A stretch of 64,000 bases of DNA, taken from Oxyruncus cristatus. Its lineage: Eukaryota; Chordata; Aves; Passeriformes; Cotingidae. The stretch covers positions 1,879,912 to 1,943,911 of the forward strand of contig VXAY01002814.1 of assembly GCA_013399855.1 (NCBI GenBank). Reading direction: 5' to 3'. The first letter of the stretch is position 1. Each line of letters starts with the position of its first letter. Under the pieces are notes generated by a model. The model saw nothing but the letters and a program-made list of their open reading frames with translations. It did no database searches and was not told the DNA's origin. This document shows, one piece after another, positions 14,505 through 29,159 of this stretch. The position numbers were made by a program, and so were the translations under genes.

Positions 14505-14570
14505 TGGCTTTTCATCTCTTTACCTCAAAGTGCTTTACAAAGGAGATAATTATCAACAAAGGAACATACG
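14505..14570 (+). repeat. Possible ancient interspersed repeat relic
   Basis: The words 'ttttcatctctttacctcaa' and 'agtgctttacaaagg' resemble an old repeat common in reptile and bird genomes (cttttcat...tctcaaagcgctttacaaa). A weaker look-alike sits near 5065-5100 (agaaccccaagcacttcact). I cannot name the family with certainty. Confidence 0.3.
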
Positions 14571-17500
14571 CATCTACATTTGGGCTTTGGTATGTAAAGA
14601 GCATCTCAGCCCACCTGTAAAGTAGGTTTGCCAGGTGAGCTTTACTCTGCCCTGGAAACCATCTCCAAATCTTAAACGATTGGGGGCAGGTGGAGGGATT
14701 TTTATCTGATGTTCAAGAACATGGACATCTATAGAGGATTAGGCAACCCTGCACAATGCTGTGCCCAGCTGGAAGATGTGGAGGTCAAGGAGACCCGAGC
14801 TTGAAGACTACAACACTGGAGCAATCTCCAGGCATCTCCAGATCAGATGAGGATCCATTACTACAAGGTACTGGTGTGGATTACTCCACTGAGCACTTCT
14901 AACTGCTCCATCCCTGAAGAAGATTTACTGTCTTTTCACCATCTTCAGTTGTTATAGTAAAAGACAGGTAAAGAAATGTGTTTGGGCTGATAAATTTTTT
15001 GGCAGTTTTGCACTGCACACAGACTAGGATTTTTCATCTTAATGACCTGCAGCTGAAACAGATGTTTTGGTTTAGTGTTTTAAAGCACTTCACAAAACTT
15101 ACCACTAATTTATTCTTTCAGAGCGCAGGGGAAAAAAAAGATGCTTGATACCGTTACTCACATAACAGAACAATGTGAAAAATGGAAACAGATGTTTCTC
15201 ATTTAACCATGAATAAGAAGGAAGTGAAAGAAAAAAGATGATGTAGTAGTAGTGATTAAGAGAAATATGATGGTTTGGTTAAGTCAAGACAATTTCTTAT
15301 GGATCTCCAGTGAGTCCCAAAAGATCTTTCTAACAACTTGGTCCCCAATTCAGCAAGCACGTGGAAGTGCTTAACTCCAGCTGCTGAGGTTGTCTCACAT
15401 GCTTCATTTATAATGTTTTTAGAAGCTGTGTAGCCAAAGGAAGGCTTTACAGTTAGGAGCTGAGGGATCAACAGCATTGTTCCTGTTAGACAGTAAAGCA
15501 CTGACTGTTTTCACAAACTACAGACATCAAAATTTGAATATCAGAATAGAAATAAAGTCAAACTGGAGTAAGTGTTCTGATTTTCTGCAAGTGCATACAG
15601 AGCATTGCCAAATCCAGAAAAAGCAACCAGGGACCCACTGAGAGCTCCAGCTTTCCCTGAGGGATGCAGCTCCTGGCAGCAGGGCAACTATTTGGCAACT
15701 GCCTCACCAGGGACTGTCCCTGGAGAAGGAAAGGTCCAACTTCAGCTGCAGGGCCTTTCCTTGTAAAAATCTTTTGGAAACCTCCAGTGACAAGAGTTTC
15801 ACTGAGGGAAATGCAACCCTTTACCAATCCACCACTGAGGATAAAATTACTTGCTAGGGGATGCACTGAACCTGGGCAAGGGCTGTATGTAACACATCCT
15901 TCTATTTCTGTATCTGGTGGGATTTGGGTGCAGACAAAGAACCAACCCATCTATCACTGTAGGTACTACTTTTTGTAGTAAGCCTACCTTGGAAGGTGAA
16001 GGATCCAAGGCAGACCATCAGACTTATACAAGATTGTTCCCTCCCTCTGACCCTTCCCTCTCTCCTTCCACAGTAAAGATGAGAGGTGAGAGATGTGTCC
16101 CTGCCCCAGAGCCACTCCCATACCTTTCACAGCCCCCAGGGTGCCCTAGGGCTCTCGCCTCTGTGGAAGGCAGGACAACCCTATCCTGTGCTTGCAGCCA
16201 GGAGCGAGGTACAGAGATTTTTCTCCACCACAGAAGATTCTCCTGGCATTTCTGTTTCATCAAATGCCTGCTCAGACAGTTTTCACTCTTTGTTACCCCA
16301 GAGAAAATTATCCTCTCTCCAGCCTAACTGAATTATTTTTGGTCCATCTGCAACAGTACATTCTGCCCCAACTGGCAGAAGTGTAGCTACTCCTGATGTT
16401 CCCAAGGAAGGAAGGCAAAAGAAATGTTCAGATTCCCCATGGATTACAGCACTGTTCAAAAAATTAAATCCTTTTGTTTCTAGACTGTACTGATCTATTA
16501 GAAACCATTGAGCAGAAACCCAGAGCAGTATAAAATTCCTTTTACAGAAGAATTCTTAGAAGAAAAAAAATGGAAAACTAAGCTTCAAACCCTCTTGTTT
16601 GAGTTTTAAAGACAACATTTCTGTTCTAGGAAACAGTTGCTTTCCACTCAGAATTTTTAATATGAAAACAAGGTTTCTGAAATTGTCACTGATTTCAGCA
16701 TAGTTGCCGAGGGAGATTTGGCCCTATGTGCAGTCCACAGACTGTACATGCAGAATTAATACTCTCGTTAACATTGCTATATGCAAATGCTCCCAGGATG
16801 CAAAGAGAGATTTGTATTTCAGATTAATATTTTATGGGAATTTTGTGTGTACATGATAAATGAATAAATGGAGGGACACAAGGGGACATGAAGAACATGT
16901 GCATCATGTGTGAGAACTGCATTAATTCTTAAATGTTTGCAATGGCTACAAGATGGTTAAGGAACAAAAAGATTTATTATTGTAATTACATAGGAGGAGA
17001 GAATAAGGGAAGAAAAATGAGAGATCAAGGGAGTCGTTTCATGTTACAGTTTCTCCAGCTGCAGAGCTGGCTTGAGAGGTTCTCCAGACCCTCCTGCCCC
17101 CACCCTTCCCACCCTATGTGCCTTTCCATGGCTACAGCCTACCATCCCTTTAATTCTGCCAACTCAATCATTTGCATGATCAAGCTTTAAACCAGCTCTT
17201 AATTACAACATGGAATCACACTCTTAGTCTACTTGGTCTTTCCTTCATGTCCGTATCGAGGGTCAATACCATATAAAATCTCAGCACTAAAGAGTGCTGT
17301 GGATACGAAAAAATAGGCATGTCAGGGAGACTGAGATGTCTCAGAATCTGGGAGTTAAAAAGCAGAGTTATATGGAAAACCTGTCACTGATTTCCTGTTG
17401 TTTCATCTTCTGGGTCACCCCTTCCCTACCTCTCCAGTTGTCCTTATTCCACTGAAGTTTTATTGCTACTCTAGATGACATGAAGCTCTCTCACACTTAA

Positions 17501-20500
17501 ACTATAAGAAATGTAATACTGTATTTGTCCAAAAACCTACATGAGTAAAAGAAGATCCCTGAGGGGATATTATTAACTGCCTGCTACTTATCATTGATGA
17601 TTATTCTCTGAGACAACTCTCCTGTTTAATCTTTATGCTCTCGACAATAACCCTTCTCTCTTTTTGATCAAGTGTTTAATTTTCTTGAAAGATTTTCTCT
17701 GACTTTAGTTATTATTGAAGGGGATTTTAATTTTACCCCAACTCTTTAATGGCTAAATCTTGCATATCCACTATTTCAAATAGGGGTATTTCAGTTACTC
17801 TAAGTAAATAGTTCAAGGATTTGGTCTTGATAGGTAGCTGGAAAATTTCAAATCAAAACAAAATTGAAATTGCAGTTTCTTTTCCACTTCAGAATAGAGT
17901 TTTTAGTCTCCCTGAGTGACCTGTCAGTGTATTGGAATAAGAAATGGATACCGCTACAGAGCACACTCCCATGTCAGCAGAGTTTCATCAGCATGAGTGG
18001 CAGCCCTGTATGGGAAATCAGTTAGCTGGTTATTTCATCTGCAGTTGATCAAAGATAAACAAGATAAAAAAGACAAACAAAGGAAAGTGGTGATGTAGAA
18101 TGTATTCTTACTTTCCTAGCCTTCACAGGCAATATTATGGCTAAATTTCCTCTAATTGTTTATAGTAGAACTTTAAAGCATAAAAGGGGAGAAAAATAAA
18201 GAAAAAAAAAACACTCAGAAGAGGTTCAGCAGAAAGCAAAGCCCAGAAACGCTTGAAATCTGCTTGCTCTCCCTTCTCACAAGCATTCCCAATCCTTCCC
18301 CATTGTCACTGCATTCCACAGCACAGCAGAAGTCCAGATCGTGGGTAAATATCTCATAATATAACAGTTACATTTAGAGCAGCCCATAGAGCAGGGAAAG
18401 ATTGCACTATAGGACTGAGAAGTCTTTTTGGGAGGCTTGTTTTATTTTGTTATACTGGGCGCTCCTGTTTCCAATGGCCTTGTTGTCCATGATAATTACA
18501 ACAGTTTACAACAGTCTTCTGTTCCTGGAGCCAATAAATTGTTAGACTGGGCCCATGATTTTGTCTGTGTTCCCAATATTGGCTTACTGTCTTCTCTTGT
18601 CTGATCTGAACAATTCTGAATGGAAGCACAGAGTCTCAGTCTGCTCCCTCCCGTGCAGCCACTCTTCTTTCCTGATTCCCAGGGTCAAATGGGAGCTTGG
18701 TACATCCTTCTTACAGCCTGAAGCAAGACCATCATTCACTTATCTTCCTTGCCCCTTTTTCACAACAACCCACCCTCACCACTACCCTCCCTCCCAGCAT
18801 GGACTTGCTCACAGGATGCAGTCGGAGAGGTACCAGGAGCTGCATAGGTCACAGCTGCTCCATGACCTGGAATTCAGGTGAGGAAAAGACTTGAGTGAAA
18901 GCAAGCAGGGCCAAATGCTAATTAGCAGACACTACAGTATGCAGATCTAAACCTATACATCTGAGCCTTACATTTGCCAGTCTGTAAAAACAGCGTTGAA
19001 ATACTTCCCTGTTTCTCAAGAAAGTAACTAGGGTTAATAAATCAATACTCACATACCACCATACTATCAGAAAAATACTTTTCTGAAATCAACATGTTTT
19101 CAAATATTTCCGTTGATGACAGTCTTTTATAAACAGGTACAACAGACTATAAATGGTGGCTAATAACCTCAAGATGACCACCTTAAGATTAATCTAATAT
19201 TGCAAAATCTTTCAGCCTAAGTATTCATTTCCCCTGTTGCATTTCTGGTGAGGCAGTTGGGCTCAGCAGCCACATTTGCTTTCTCAGCATTAGATGCCAG
19301 AGTACACAACGGTACAGGTGGAAAGAACACAGCAAGAGTAAGATGTAATCACCAAAGAAATGGAGCAACAGACTTAAACAGAGCATGGCTCTCACAGCAG
19401 GTCAGCTGAAGCGGCAGCTGTGCATTTCTGGGCTAGTACCAAGTGTCCACTACCACCTTACAAGAGCATTGTGGCTTTAGATTTTATCCCAATTGACTGA
19501 AATACATACAGATTTTCCAACAGTACCTTTGCTTTTCCGATAGTACTGGTTCTGCCCCAACACAGGACAAACTTTCTCCAATACTTAATTTTTCTACCCC
19601 CTAAGGCTCAAACAAGAGATTTATAGAGAATCTTGCGTGCTGCCCTTCACACTTGCATTCAAATCTTCCCTGCTTAATGAGCCATGGGCTGTTGCTCTGA
19701 AACAGAGGACATTAACAGTTCAGAAAAAAATAAACCCCTGCAGATTAATCACCTGCCTTCTTCATGGGCCCAAATCCAATCAGCAGACAGTGTGAAAGCA
19801 GAGTATCTTCATGTACACTGCCTGGCTGATAAGCATATTAGCTGATCACTAGGCCTGGATTTGACAAGCATAGAGCACATGAGTCTTATTTCATTGTTTA
19901 TTTCAAATGAATACCAGAGGTCTCCAAATGTCGCTATATTCACAGAGACTAACAATGTGCAGCCATTTCACGATTCTCTAGTATTCCCTGCTTCCCATGC
20001 CAGTGAAATAGTATCTATTTCATGCTTCTTGATTTTTAAAGTGAATGTTATATTGCTTTCTGAACAGCACTTAACTGCTAGGTATCATTCTGAGTCTACC
20101 AGGCAGTAATCCTTGCAAAGAAAAGAACCTGAATTCATCTTGAGAACAATACTTTGCTAGAAACTGGCCACAGACTAAGGGTATTCCTGCTCCTTAGTAA
20201 AATCACTAGTAGCTTTTTTGTTACTTAGTCTGACCACTGCGTTTGAGTACAGGAGGGATAGTACGAAAAGGAAACGGGATTAAGTCTTGGTCAAAAGGAT
20301 GGCAAACCCACCAAAAGCCCTTTGCCAAACCTTGAACATAGCAGAGGCAGGACACAGTGCTTAATTTTCTGGAAACACAGAGAAAAGAAACAGCTAAACA
20401 ACCAGTTGTGCTGTCAGCAAAATTTCCTCCATTCCACAGCAAAGTAAGCTCAGAAAAGACAAATGGGATATGGCACTAAACAGTTAAAGAGACTTGAACT

Positions 20501-23500
20501 GCTCCAATTTATGTAATGACAATACCCTTCCATCACCATAACCCACCTCTTCACCCCTGCCCGCCCCAGCTCTCCATGGTTCGAGAGACTTTTTGAACAG
20601 AGTGATTCTAGCATAACATGAAGGAAATACCAGCTTTATCTTTTGATCATTTCTTACTCATCTCCTTTCTCTCGTTGGGTCAAATCTCAGTCTCACTGAA
20701 CTCCTGATTTAGCCTATTAGCAGGTAACAGTGAACCCTCATCCTCATTTCATGTTTCCCGTGTTTCCAATTTTATAGCCCTCAGAGGCTACAGGAGCATG
20801 CTGCTTTGATTGCCTTTACTTTATCCTTCCTATAGGTCATGCAGGTCAGTGGCATACCTGGAATAAACTGGGACTGTTATTTCAACCATCAGTCACTCTT
20901 CAGCTGGAAGGCAGAGTCCCTTTAGCAGGGAGACTGAAGTGCTGCAGAGCAAAGCAGAGGACAGGAGTCTTTGATGGTAACTGTGTGCTTCAGCTCCCAC
21001 CGGTTAACAGGTATCCATGGGCACCGCTGTTCCCCTGGCTCTGTTTCCATTTGAACATGTTTTGTTGCTATTGGAGCATTTCAGTAAACAGGACCCAGTG
21101 CAGAGTGTCCCTGTTCTGTGACCATGCACGACAGGCTAGATCCTCCACAGATTAAAAGTCAAAAAAGCTGTGGTGTTTTCCTGAGCTGAGGATTTGGTGC
21201 TATATTATTAATGTTCCTCTGCCATCAAGCAGGACTCTTATCAGGCAAAACACTAAACAGCATTTGATTAAGACCACTGTGAGTGGAGTGTGCACAGCAC
21301 CACAAATTCCCCAGAAATGGTCCTGTACAAGGAACCACCTGGATGCTACAAAAAAAGCCATGTGCAGAGACCCCTTAAATACAATGGCACTCCAAACTGG
21401 ACATCTTTGTAGCCCTTCAGTGACTGCTGGGGTCACAAGCCCTGGAGCTGGGCACATTAATTCACCATGTCTTCAGAGGCAAAAACGCTGCTGAGAGGGA
21501 TGCAAACATGTTTGCTTTACGATGACGCATAAAGACTCTGCCTGGAGTCTCCCAAACAAGCCTTCTCTTTCCTTTAGTGGCACATGAACAGTGCACACTA
21601 CATGCTTTAAATGGGATTCAAGTCACTTTTTCATTGCTACTAGAGCAGGTACTGCTGGAGATAAAAGCAACTGTCTCAGAAGAGCAGGTATGACATGTGG
21701 TACATAGCACCAAAAATAAATCTTTAACTTCCTCTCATACCTGCCAAATCTGCTCCAAGGAAATAAGCCTGGGAAATACTACAAATACACACTTCTCTCT
21801 GATTTCAAAGGAAGAACTGACCTATTTTTCCTTTGCCCATTTTAAACATTTCCTATGAGAAGAAGATCAGTTTGCTAAAACAATAGGCTGTGTTTGGAAT
21901 AACCACAATCATAAAGAAAATCGCATGCATCTGAAAAGGGCCAGTGGCCTGATGTTTACATCAGAGGTAATTCACGCTAATACCGCTATCTATAGTGCAG
22001 CAGCACCTCAGGGACCCACTCATGCTCAGCACACCTACTTGGCACACACTATACAAACACAAAATCTGATAGTCTCTCCCCTGTAGTGTACTCATCATGC
22101 CCGTGATTTATGGAAACTGGTTGTGTAATGCCATATAATTTGAGAGTGGCCCCTTGTAAAATTATTTTGTCATGTCATATTTGTGTAGTAAACATATCCT
22201 TTCAATAGCTGACCTGGCTTACAAGAAACAAAAGATTCGTGTATTGGCGAAGATGACCTACTTAAATCAGGAACAATTACAGACTCAGTTCCTATTTACA
22301 AGCTTGTGTAAGGAACCACATACACACACAAATCAAACTGAAGATGCCAGGAAATGTTTCTCAGTGCTACAATTCTGGTCATACAGGAGGGTCTAAGGCA
22401 GGGGGAAACAGAAAAGGAAGTGCTTGTGATTCATTATTAGCAATGTAAATAGGACACATTTGGAAGCTGTCATCATCTGGATCGCTCATCTGCTTTTATT
22501 AGTCCTCATTCTTTATTCTCATTGTCTGGTTTTCTGCGCTTGTCGTTAGTTATGTTATAGGCATCTGTTTAGCATATTCTATATGAAAATGCAAATAGAA
22601 ATAAAAACCACCAGTAAAATAAATATATGCAGCTTCCACGTCAAGTATATATTTGACTGTAGCATGTCAAATTCAAAAGAATTATCACTTCATAGGTCTG
22701 TGTGTTCATTACGTGCATTACTGTTTTACCAGCAGATGGCAGTTTACTATTACTTCAAAAAGGTTATTTTGTTAATGTCAGATGTTTTAAAGTTCGAAGT
22801 GGTTGGTAAAAAGCTTTGAGCTCATTTCAAAGCTAATTTTTAATTCAATTTCCTTCTGCATCATCCCCTCTAGAGAACGTAATCGGGACAGAGCTATTTG
22901 CTTCACTTTACAGTCATACTATTGACCAAGGCTAAACACTATCTCCACAGAGCTACCTGACAGTAAGTTCATGCAGCACTAGTGGGTATTATCCACCCTC
23001 AAACACTCACTGCTGCTACCAGCCCCTTGAGGCACACTTTACACTCCCCAATTCCCAGTCTATGCTTGGGAAATAGCACACGATATTATTAACACTAGTA
23101 GCAGGGGCAATACAAGGGATGTGACTGTAGAAAGAGGCCAATGGTTTATTTACTGTTGCGTTGCTTTGACACTGTCTGAATTTTAGGCAACAAAGAGTTA
23201 AAACCACCATCCGGGCAATGCTGGCTGCCTCCCGCACTGCAGCTGAGGAGGGCCAAGGGCGAAGGGAGTCCGTGCCAAGAGATGTAGCCTGCAGGGGCTT
23301 TCAGAATTCTTGCTGCTGCCCAAGGCCATCCTTTAACCCAGTCAGAGCTGCAACTATGAGCCCATCTGCCCCTGTCTAACACAGGGCTGAGAATGAGAGC
23401 TTTCCTAGTGAAACACTCCAGCAGGGAATACAGGCAAAATGAAAGGATGGGTCTGTCAGTCCAAAGCTGCTTTAACACATGTGCACAGGTTTACCCTGGG

Positions 23501-26500
23501 CATCAACTGCCATGTGCAGACCTCACAGGCACACAGCAGTGCCATCTACATCCTAAAACTAGGCACCAGGAAGAGACTCATGCACCAAGAGCCTCACTCT
23601 TCACTGACCCTGTGGTGACATTGCTCAGTCTGTGTCAGCCCATCTTCCCTTCCTGCCCCAACAACTCCCTCCTTTGTGTCAATACTGGCACTCAGGTTGG
23701 CCTGATGAGGCAGTGTAGAGCTTGCAGTTGGATCTGTTCCCTCATCCAACTCGGCCACCCACCTCAGCACACAAATGCTCCTTTTGTCTGTATCAACCAC
23801 AGAGATTAGGGCTGGATTAAAACAATCACATGACTCCAGGCTTCTCACAGGAGCAGAACTCCTCTCACCTTACACCACAGGTGTGCCAGCTTGGCCTTTC
23901 ACTCTTGGTGGTATTTCAGGCACACATCCATTTCTGCCAGCTCTCCAGCCACTGAGCACAATGGTGGGTTGAAACAGATTGTACAGAGGGTGGGAAAGAG
24001 GAAAGGCCTTCCCCCAGCTGCCCAGAGGCTGGGGACACACTGGTTTTGTGGCTGGGCTGGGATTTTGGTAATTTGTTTTTTTGCTTTGCTTACATGGCAA
24101 ACTGCCCTTTCCCTGGGGCTGTACAGGTCCTTTCAAGTCCTGCAACTTTTGAATTTGTGTTCCTTCTATTCTCACACTGAAGTAGCAAACAAGTGATCCA
24201 GAGATCACTTTGCATCTGTTTAAGTACTAAACAAAGCTAAAAGTTCCAAAACAAAGAGTACTGATACACACCAGTGTGTAACCTATCTTGGGAATGCAGT
24301 GTTTTCTTTTACAAGCAGTCCCACATAGCCTCTTTTTAATGATCTGCAGAGAGACACAAACTCACCAGCGGTATTAAATTAGAAGTGGAAAACAACAGAG
24401 ACAGTAGATGCATTATACAAATGGAAAAAAGAGATGAAAAACATGGGAATGAGAAAGGAAACGTAACAACATTTGGGAAAAACAGGAGAGCATTGCAGTG
24501 TGGGGAACAATAGGACACATATACAGGGTATCAGGCACAGATTGACTGGGGGACATCAAAAATGTGTCAAGAGGAACAGCTCAGCAGTAAGACTTTTCTC
24601 TCCAATGCTGAAGATTCCTGATGATGTAGGACACTGGATACCCATTGTGGTGATGTCCTCACGGGTAGAGTTATAAAATAACATTGATATAGTTCCAAAG
24701 CCTTCTGTTGGAACAAATAGCAAATGGAAGCATTTAAGGATCACATAATAACTTTTGACAATTCCTAAATGTTCGTATAACCAGAAAATACATGCTGATC
24801 AACCTTTCTTCCTCATGTGGACTGCTGCATAAGCAAAGCAGATGTCCATGTGAACCTGACACCACCCTATCAACTTTTGTTTCCATCTGAGAAATACTTT
24901 AAATAACATTCAAAGCAGGTTTAACATCAGTTATTACTCTGTTTGATTACTGCATTCCTAAGAAAATAGACTTCGAAATTGTATTTTCCAGTTGAAGATT
25001 AAAGAGCTACTTCTGGGCTTCTTACCTTCTTTAATAAAGTAAGATTCCATCTAGTCTCCGAAGCTGAACATTAATTTAGACGAGATTTGCTGTCGTCTTA
25101 GTAAGTGTTAGCAGCCAACATTTAGCATTCCCATTACTTTCCCAACCAAACTTCACCTATTCACGTTGAGAAGCAAACTGGATTTCTGATACCCACATGG
25201 CACCTTCATCTTGCACTCAGGGATACCTGCCACTGTTGGACCCCAGCTTTTCTGCTCTGCTTCACAAAGTGAAAGCAGGTTTGTGCCTCAGGGCAGAAAG
25301 AGGGCAGCTTTTCATGCCTGTGATGCACAGGTACCCCGCTGACCTTCTAAGCAGCCTGCTTCCCCTCCAGGGAGGCTGCTGTGAACAGAGGAGAAAGCTG
25401 CTGGCTCACCGCATGGCCAACATGCGAAGAGCAGCCACCACATTTGATGCTGTGGGATACACTTGGGATTGGAAAGCAACACACATTACTTCAGAGTGCA
25501 AGGAAAGAAGGGAATCTTTTAATTGCACCTCAGCAAGCAGTGAAGTCCATTCAGCTAGCCTTGCACTTCTTATATACACATCACCTTCATACTGCAGGCA
25601 GGGTCACAGCACTTGCTTAATCACTACAGCATACATCCCCAGAAACAGGGGTGGAGGGAAGAGGGAGAGACAAGACAACTCAGCAAGGGGCAGAGCTGGG
25701 CCCTCTCATCCTCACCTTGCAGAGCCATGAACAGGTTAGCTCCTGGCCCCGCTGCCAGAGAAAGCAGAGGGAAAATGCCACATCCTGCTGAGAATCCAGA
25801 ACAAAACTATGCCCTGTGAATTTTGTCTGACTTACAGCATTTCCTAAATCAGGTCTGATTGCCACACAATAGAGGACAAAGAATCTCTTAATTGCCCAGA
25901 ATCTGTCCCAAAGGCCAAGCACTCTTAGTGCTCCCAATCTTGTGCACTGAGTCATAGTAAATCAGTTGCAGGACTCAGCCTAGGTTTGCCACTCTTCCTC
26001 CAACACACTGCATTGTGAAAAGGAGCCTAAAGCCAGGGTATGCATTCCCTTCCTCCGCTTTGCCCAGGCTTTATACCTAAAGCAGAGCAGCAACTAGGTG
26101 ACTTATCTGCCTTCAGCACCTCCTATATTTTTCAGTTTACTTTCAGGGCACAGAGAAGCCATAATGCTGAAGAACTACATTATTTTACTTTGCATCAGTT
26201 TTTCCATCTCCCTCTGTAACTTACTATGCCAAAATCTCTGCTGTTTGAGTGTTATGGAAAGCAGGAGATGACGGCTCAAAACCTGAAACTTTGTCTAGAA
26301 TATGCAGCAAATAGAAGCTACTCAGAAATTAATATTTATGAGCTATGTTAGTCTAACAGGATTCCTTCTGCCCCAAAATGGCACTGTAGTGCCACTTAGA
26401 AGACAAGAAGGGGTGAGGTGAAGTCTCTTAACAGAGAAACACAGCAGAATTCCATGTGGGGAGCAGGACAGACTGGAGTCTGACAGGACTTGGCTCTACA

Positions 26501-26635
26501 GAGATGCCAGCCAGCAGGACAGGGACAGCGGAGCCCACGGGCAGGAGAGCTTCAAGACATTAAATACCTGATGGTGAGAGCTGGTGCAGCTGTGCAATAA
26601 CCAAGAAGGGTTTGTCTTCATGTGCTGAGCAGGGC

Positions 26636-26770
26636 TGTGGGCTCCTTCCCGGCGCAGGCGGACGTGGGCTCGTCACGTGCAGCCGTGTCCCTGGAGCCCC
26701 GCTTCCTGCAGCGTGCTCTGCAGAGGGCAGCAGCTCAGACGGCGCAGGAACTGGAGCCAGCGGGAAAGAA
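26636..26770. promoter_or_regulatory. Short CpG cluster with an E-box
   Basis: About 135 bases with many CpG in otherwise CpG-poor DNA, including CACGTG at 26674-26679. Too short for a classical CpG island; could be an enhancer or a minor promoter. No transcript structure is visible around it. Confidence 0.3.
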
Positions 26771-29159
26771 AAGCCTGTCTTACAACACATCTCACTGTGA
26801 GGATGTCCCTGAGCAACTCCCTGCCTTTGTCCGGTGGTTTCTGGGTAGAACTAAGTCCTAGAAATGAGTGTCCCAAACCTGGCACCACAAAGCGGAGCTT
26901 CCACGTAACTGGATGCAAAAAAAAAAATTGCAACACAATGTTACAACAAAGTTGGGAATTAAACAGACAGTAGAAATTCAGGATTTGACTGTGTGTATAC
27001 AGGAGGCCATGTCCCCTCAGAAGTCAAGGGATGACTAAAAGCAGGAACAAAGCATGGCCTGAGCACCCAGAGGACAAAGAATACCATCGCATGAAGCAAA
27101 CAGCTAAAAAAACCCCATTAGAGTTAAATCCCTTTTCACCTCCTAACAGTATGTAAACACATTAATGCCAAACTTAGACAGAACTGTTGGTTTTGTGGCA
27201 AGTTTTCTCTAAGAACCTGTGTTTTTAGTCCGGCATCGGAGATCTTCGGACAAGCTTCACACTGCTACATACCCTGCAGTTCTACTTGGCTGGGGGGTGT
27301 GGGGCAAACACAAGACCAGTTCTTCAGCCAAGACTCATCTACTGTGGCAAATACAATGAATTAAGAATATACTCACTGTATCAGTGGGTCATATAAATTA
27401 GAAGTGTTGCAAGGGTTAATAACAGAAGAAATGGCAGGATATACAGAGTTTCATTTACAGCTTGTATATTGAAAGTAAGGATCCTTAGCCAGGAGTCAAT
27501 TTTACTCAATGAAACTCAAATTTTAAGTAAATGCAAATAGCCTACACTGAAAATGTGAAAAATAAACAAAGTATCATTTAATTTAATTTGAGCACCCAAG
27601 CAAGTCATTCGCAAGTCTGTTTAATGTTTAGGAAGAAAAAGCCTTAGTTCAGTCTTTACAAATGGTTTTAGTTACTTCTGTGACTTTCCATCTCTTGAGG
27701 ATAATCTACTCCTAATAAGGACAATTGCTCAGATTTATTACCCCACTGAGGTCTTGTTAAAGATCTAACAAAAACCCTATTTAAATGAAAAGGACAATAG
27801 AATCTTTAAAGTCAGTGTAGAGTTTAATTAAAACCTGAAACAGAATCAATGTCTTTATGCATTAGAAAAGCAAGAACAGATTTTGAAGCTGTTAAACTAC
27901 ATGTAATTGGCATAAACTATCCATTGAACCCAAGTAGAAAAAAAAAAGCAGACTATCATATGGAAATTGGAGTCTATTAATAAATAACAAACCTGATACA
28001 TGTGCATAACACCATATTTTTGCATGCATTTTTTTTTATTTGCCTAATTTGCTAAGCATATCTTAGAGCAAACATGAGACACACTAGCTGTTAAGTTGAA
28101 CAAATCCAAAAGGGACAAAAAGAGACTGATTGAAATCAATGCATTAACATGCACCAGCATTTAAAAACGTTTCATAATGTTCCCAAAGAGAGCATGTAAA
28201 CTGCAGAAGTCTCAGTGCAAAACTGCTGTAATCTGTGTTCCCATGTAGTCATTATTCATACATGGGAGTATACAGTTCCTACAGTCATTTTTCATGCATG
28301 AATAGTTTAAAACCCAAAATCACTGACATAAATACACAAGGGAGACCTCTCTTCTGAAAGTTAACATCTCGAGAACTCTGGAAAGGAATATGAAGCCAGA
28401 TACTGGTCCATGTGCTGACACAACTCTCCTGTAGGGATGGGTCTGTGTGCAGCCCCCCTGTGACCGCAGGCACACCCAAACCTTCCCCAGCTCCAGAGTC
28501 ACCATCAGCCACTTGGTCCCCAGCTGCAGAGTCAAACCCAGCAAGGTCTGGAAAGGACAGAGCAGAGCAAAGCCAAGACTTAACACTTCTCCCTTCCCCC
28601 CACTGGCATGCAACTGGGGCCAGCATGTACGGAAGGGAGGTCTGCCCAACAGCTGCTTGGACAGTTTCCTTTTCAGGAGAAAATAAATTCTGAGACAAAA
28701 ACACCAAACCAAACCCATAACCTACTTCTGCATTAAAGAAAAGGCACTTTTCCTTCTCTTCTTTCCCACATGATGAAGGGTGAATGGGTTGGCTGGGAGC
28801 GGGCAGACACGCAGATGGGCTCGGTGCAGAGAACAGCACACCAAGACAACTCCATGCAGCAGCTGGAACATGGTGCTTCAGCCTGGCCTTCCCCTCTGGT
28901 TGGCCGAGTTTGCACCCGAGAGCGACAAAGCAAAGCAGTCATGGGGAACTGCAGTGCTGGGGTGGGTCACACCAGGCCCTCGCCTGGAAAAATCCAGAGA
29001 GGATGGTATACCACCTTCCCTCGGCAGCGGGTCAGTCCTTTGTTAACGATTTAATCTATTTTGTTAGAACACATTGCAAGGCCACAGAAGTGACCAGCGC
29101 CTTTGCTTTTAAATTGCATTTTTGCAAGACTGCTCAGTATTTAGGGCTCACTTTTTTAG

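Larger units (their letters stand above)
3066..29155. other. Intergenic span, no gene recognised
   Basis: About 26 kb of AT-rich sequence. Open frames here are short, many begin at GTG or TTG rather than ATG, and none resembles a known protein or shows paired splice sites continuing a frame. I recognised no tRNA, rRNA or young transposon. Small items noted separately: a 24-base T run (11736-11759), an ancient-repeat-like patch (14.5 kb), and a short CpG cluster (26.6 kb). Conserved regulatory elements may be present but cannot be told from one sequence. Confidence 0.6.

Noticed and set aside
28285..28839. 184-codon minus-strand open frame left of the orphan island
   Set aside because: The frame begins at GTG, which is not a normal start in vertebrates, and no protein family is recognised. 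It is placed where a transcript from the island might run, but nothing shows translation.
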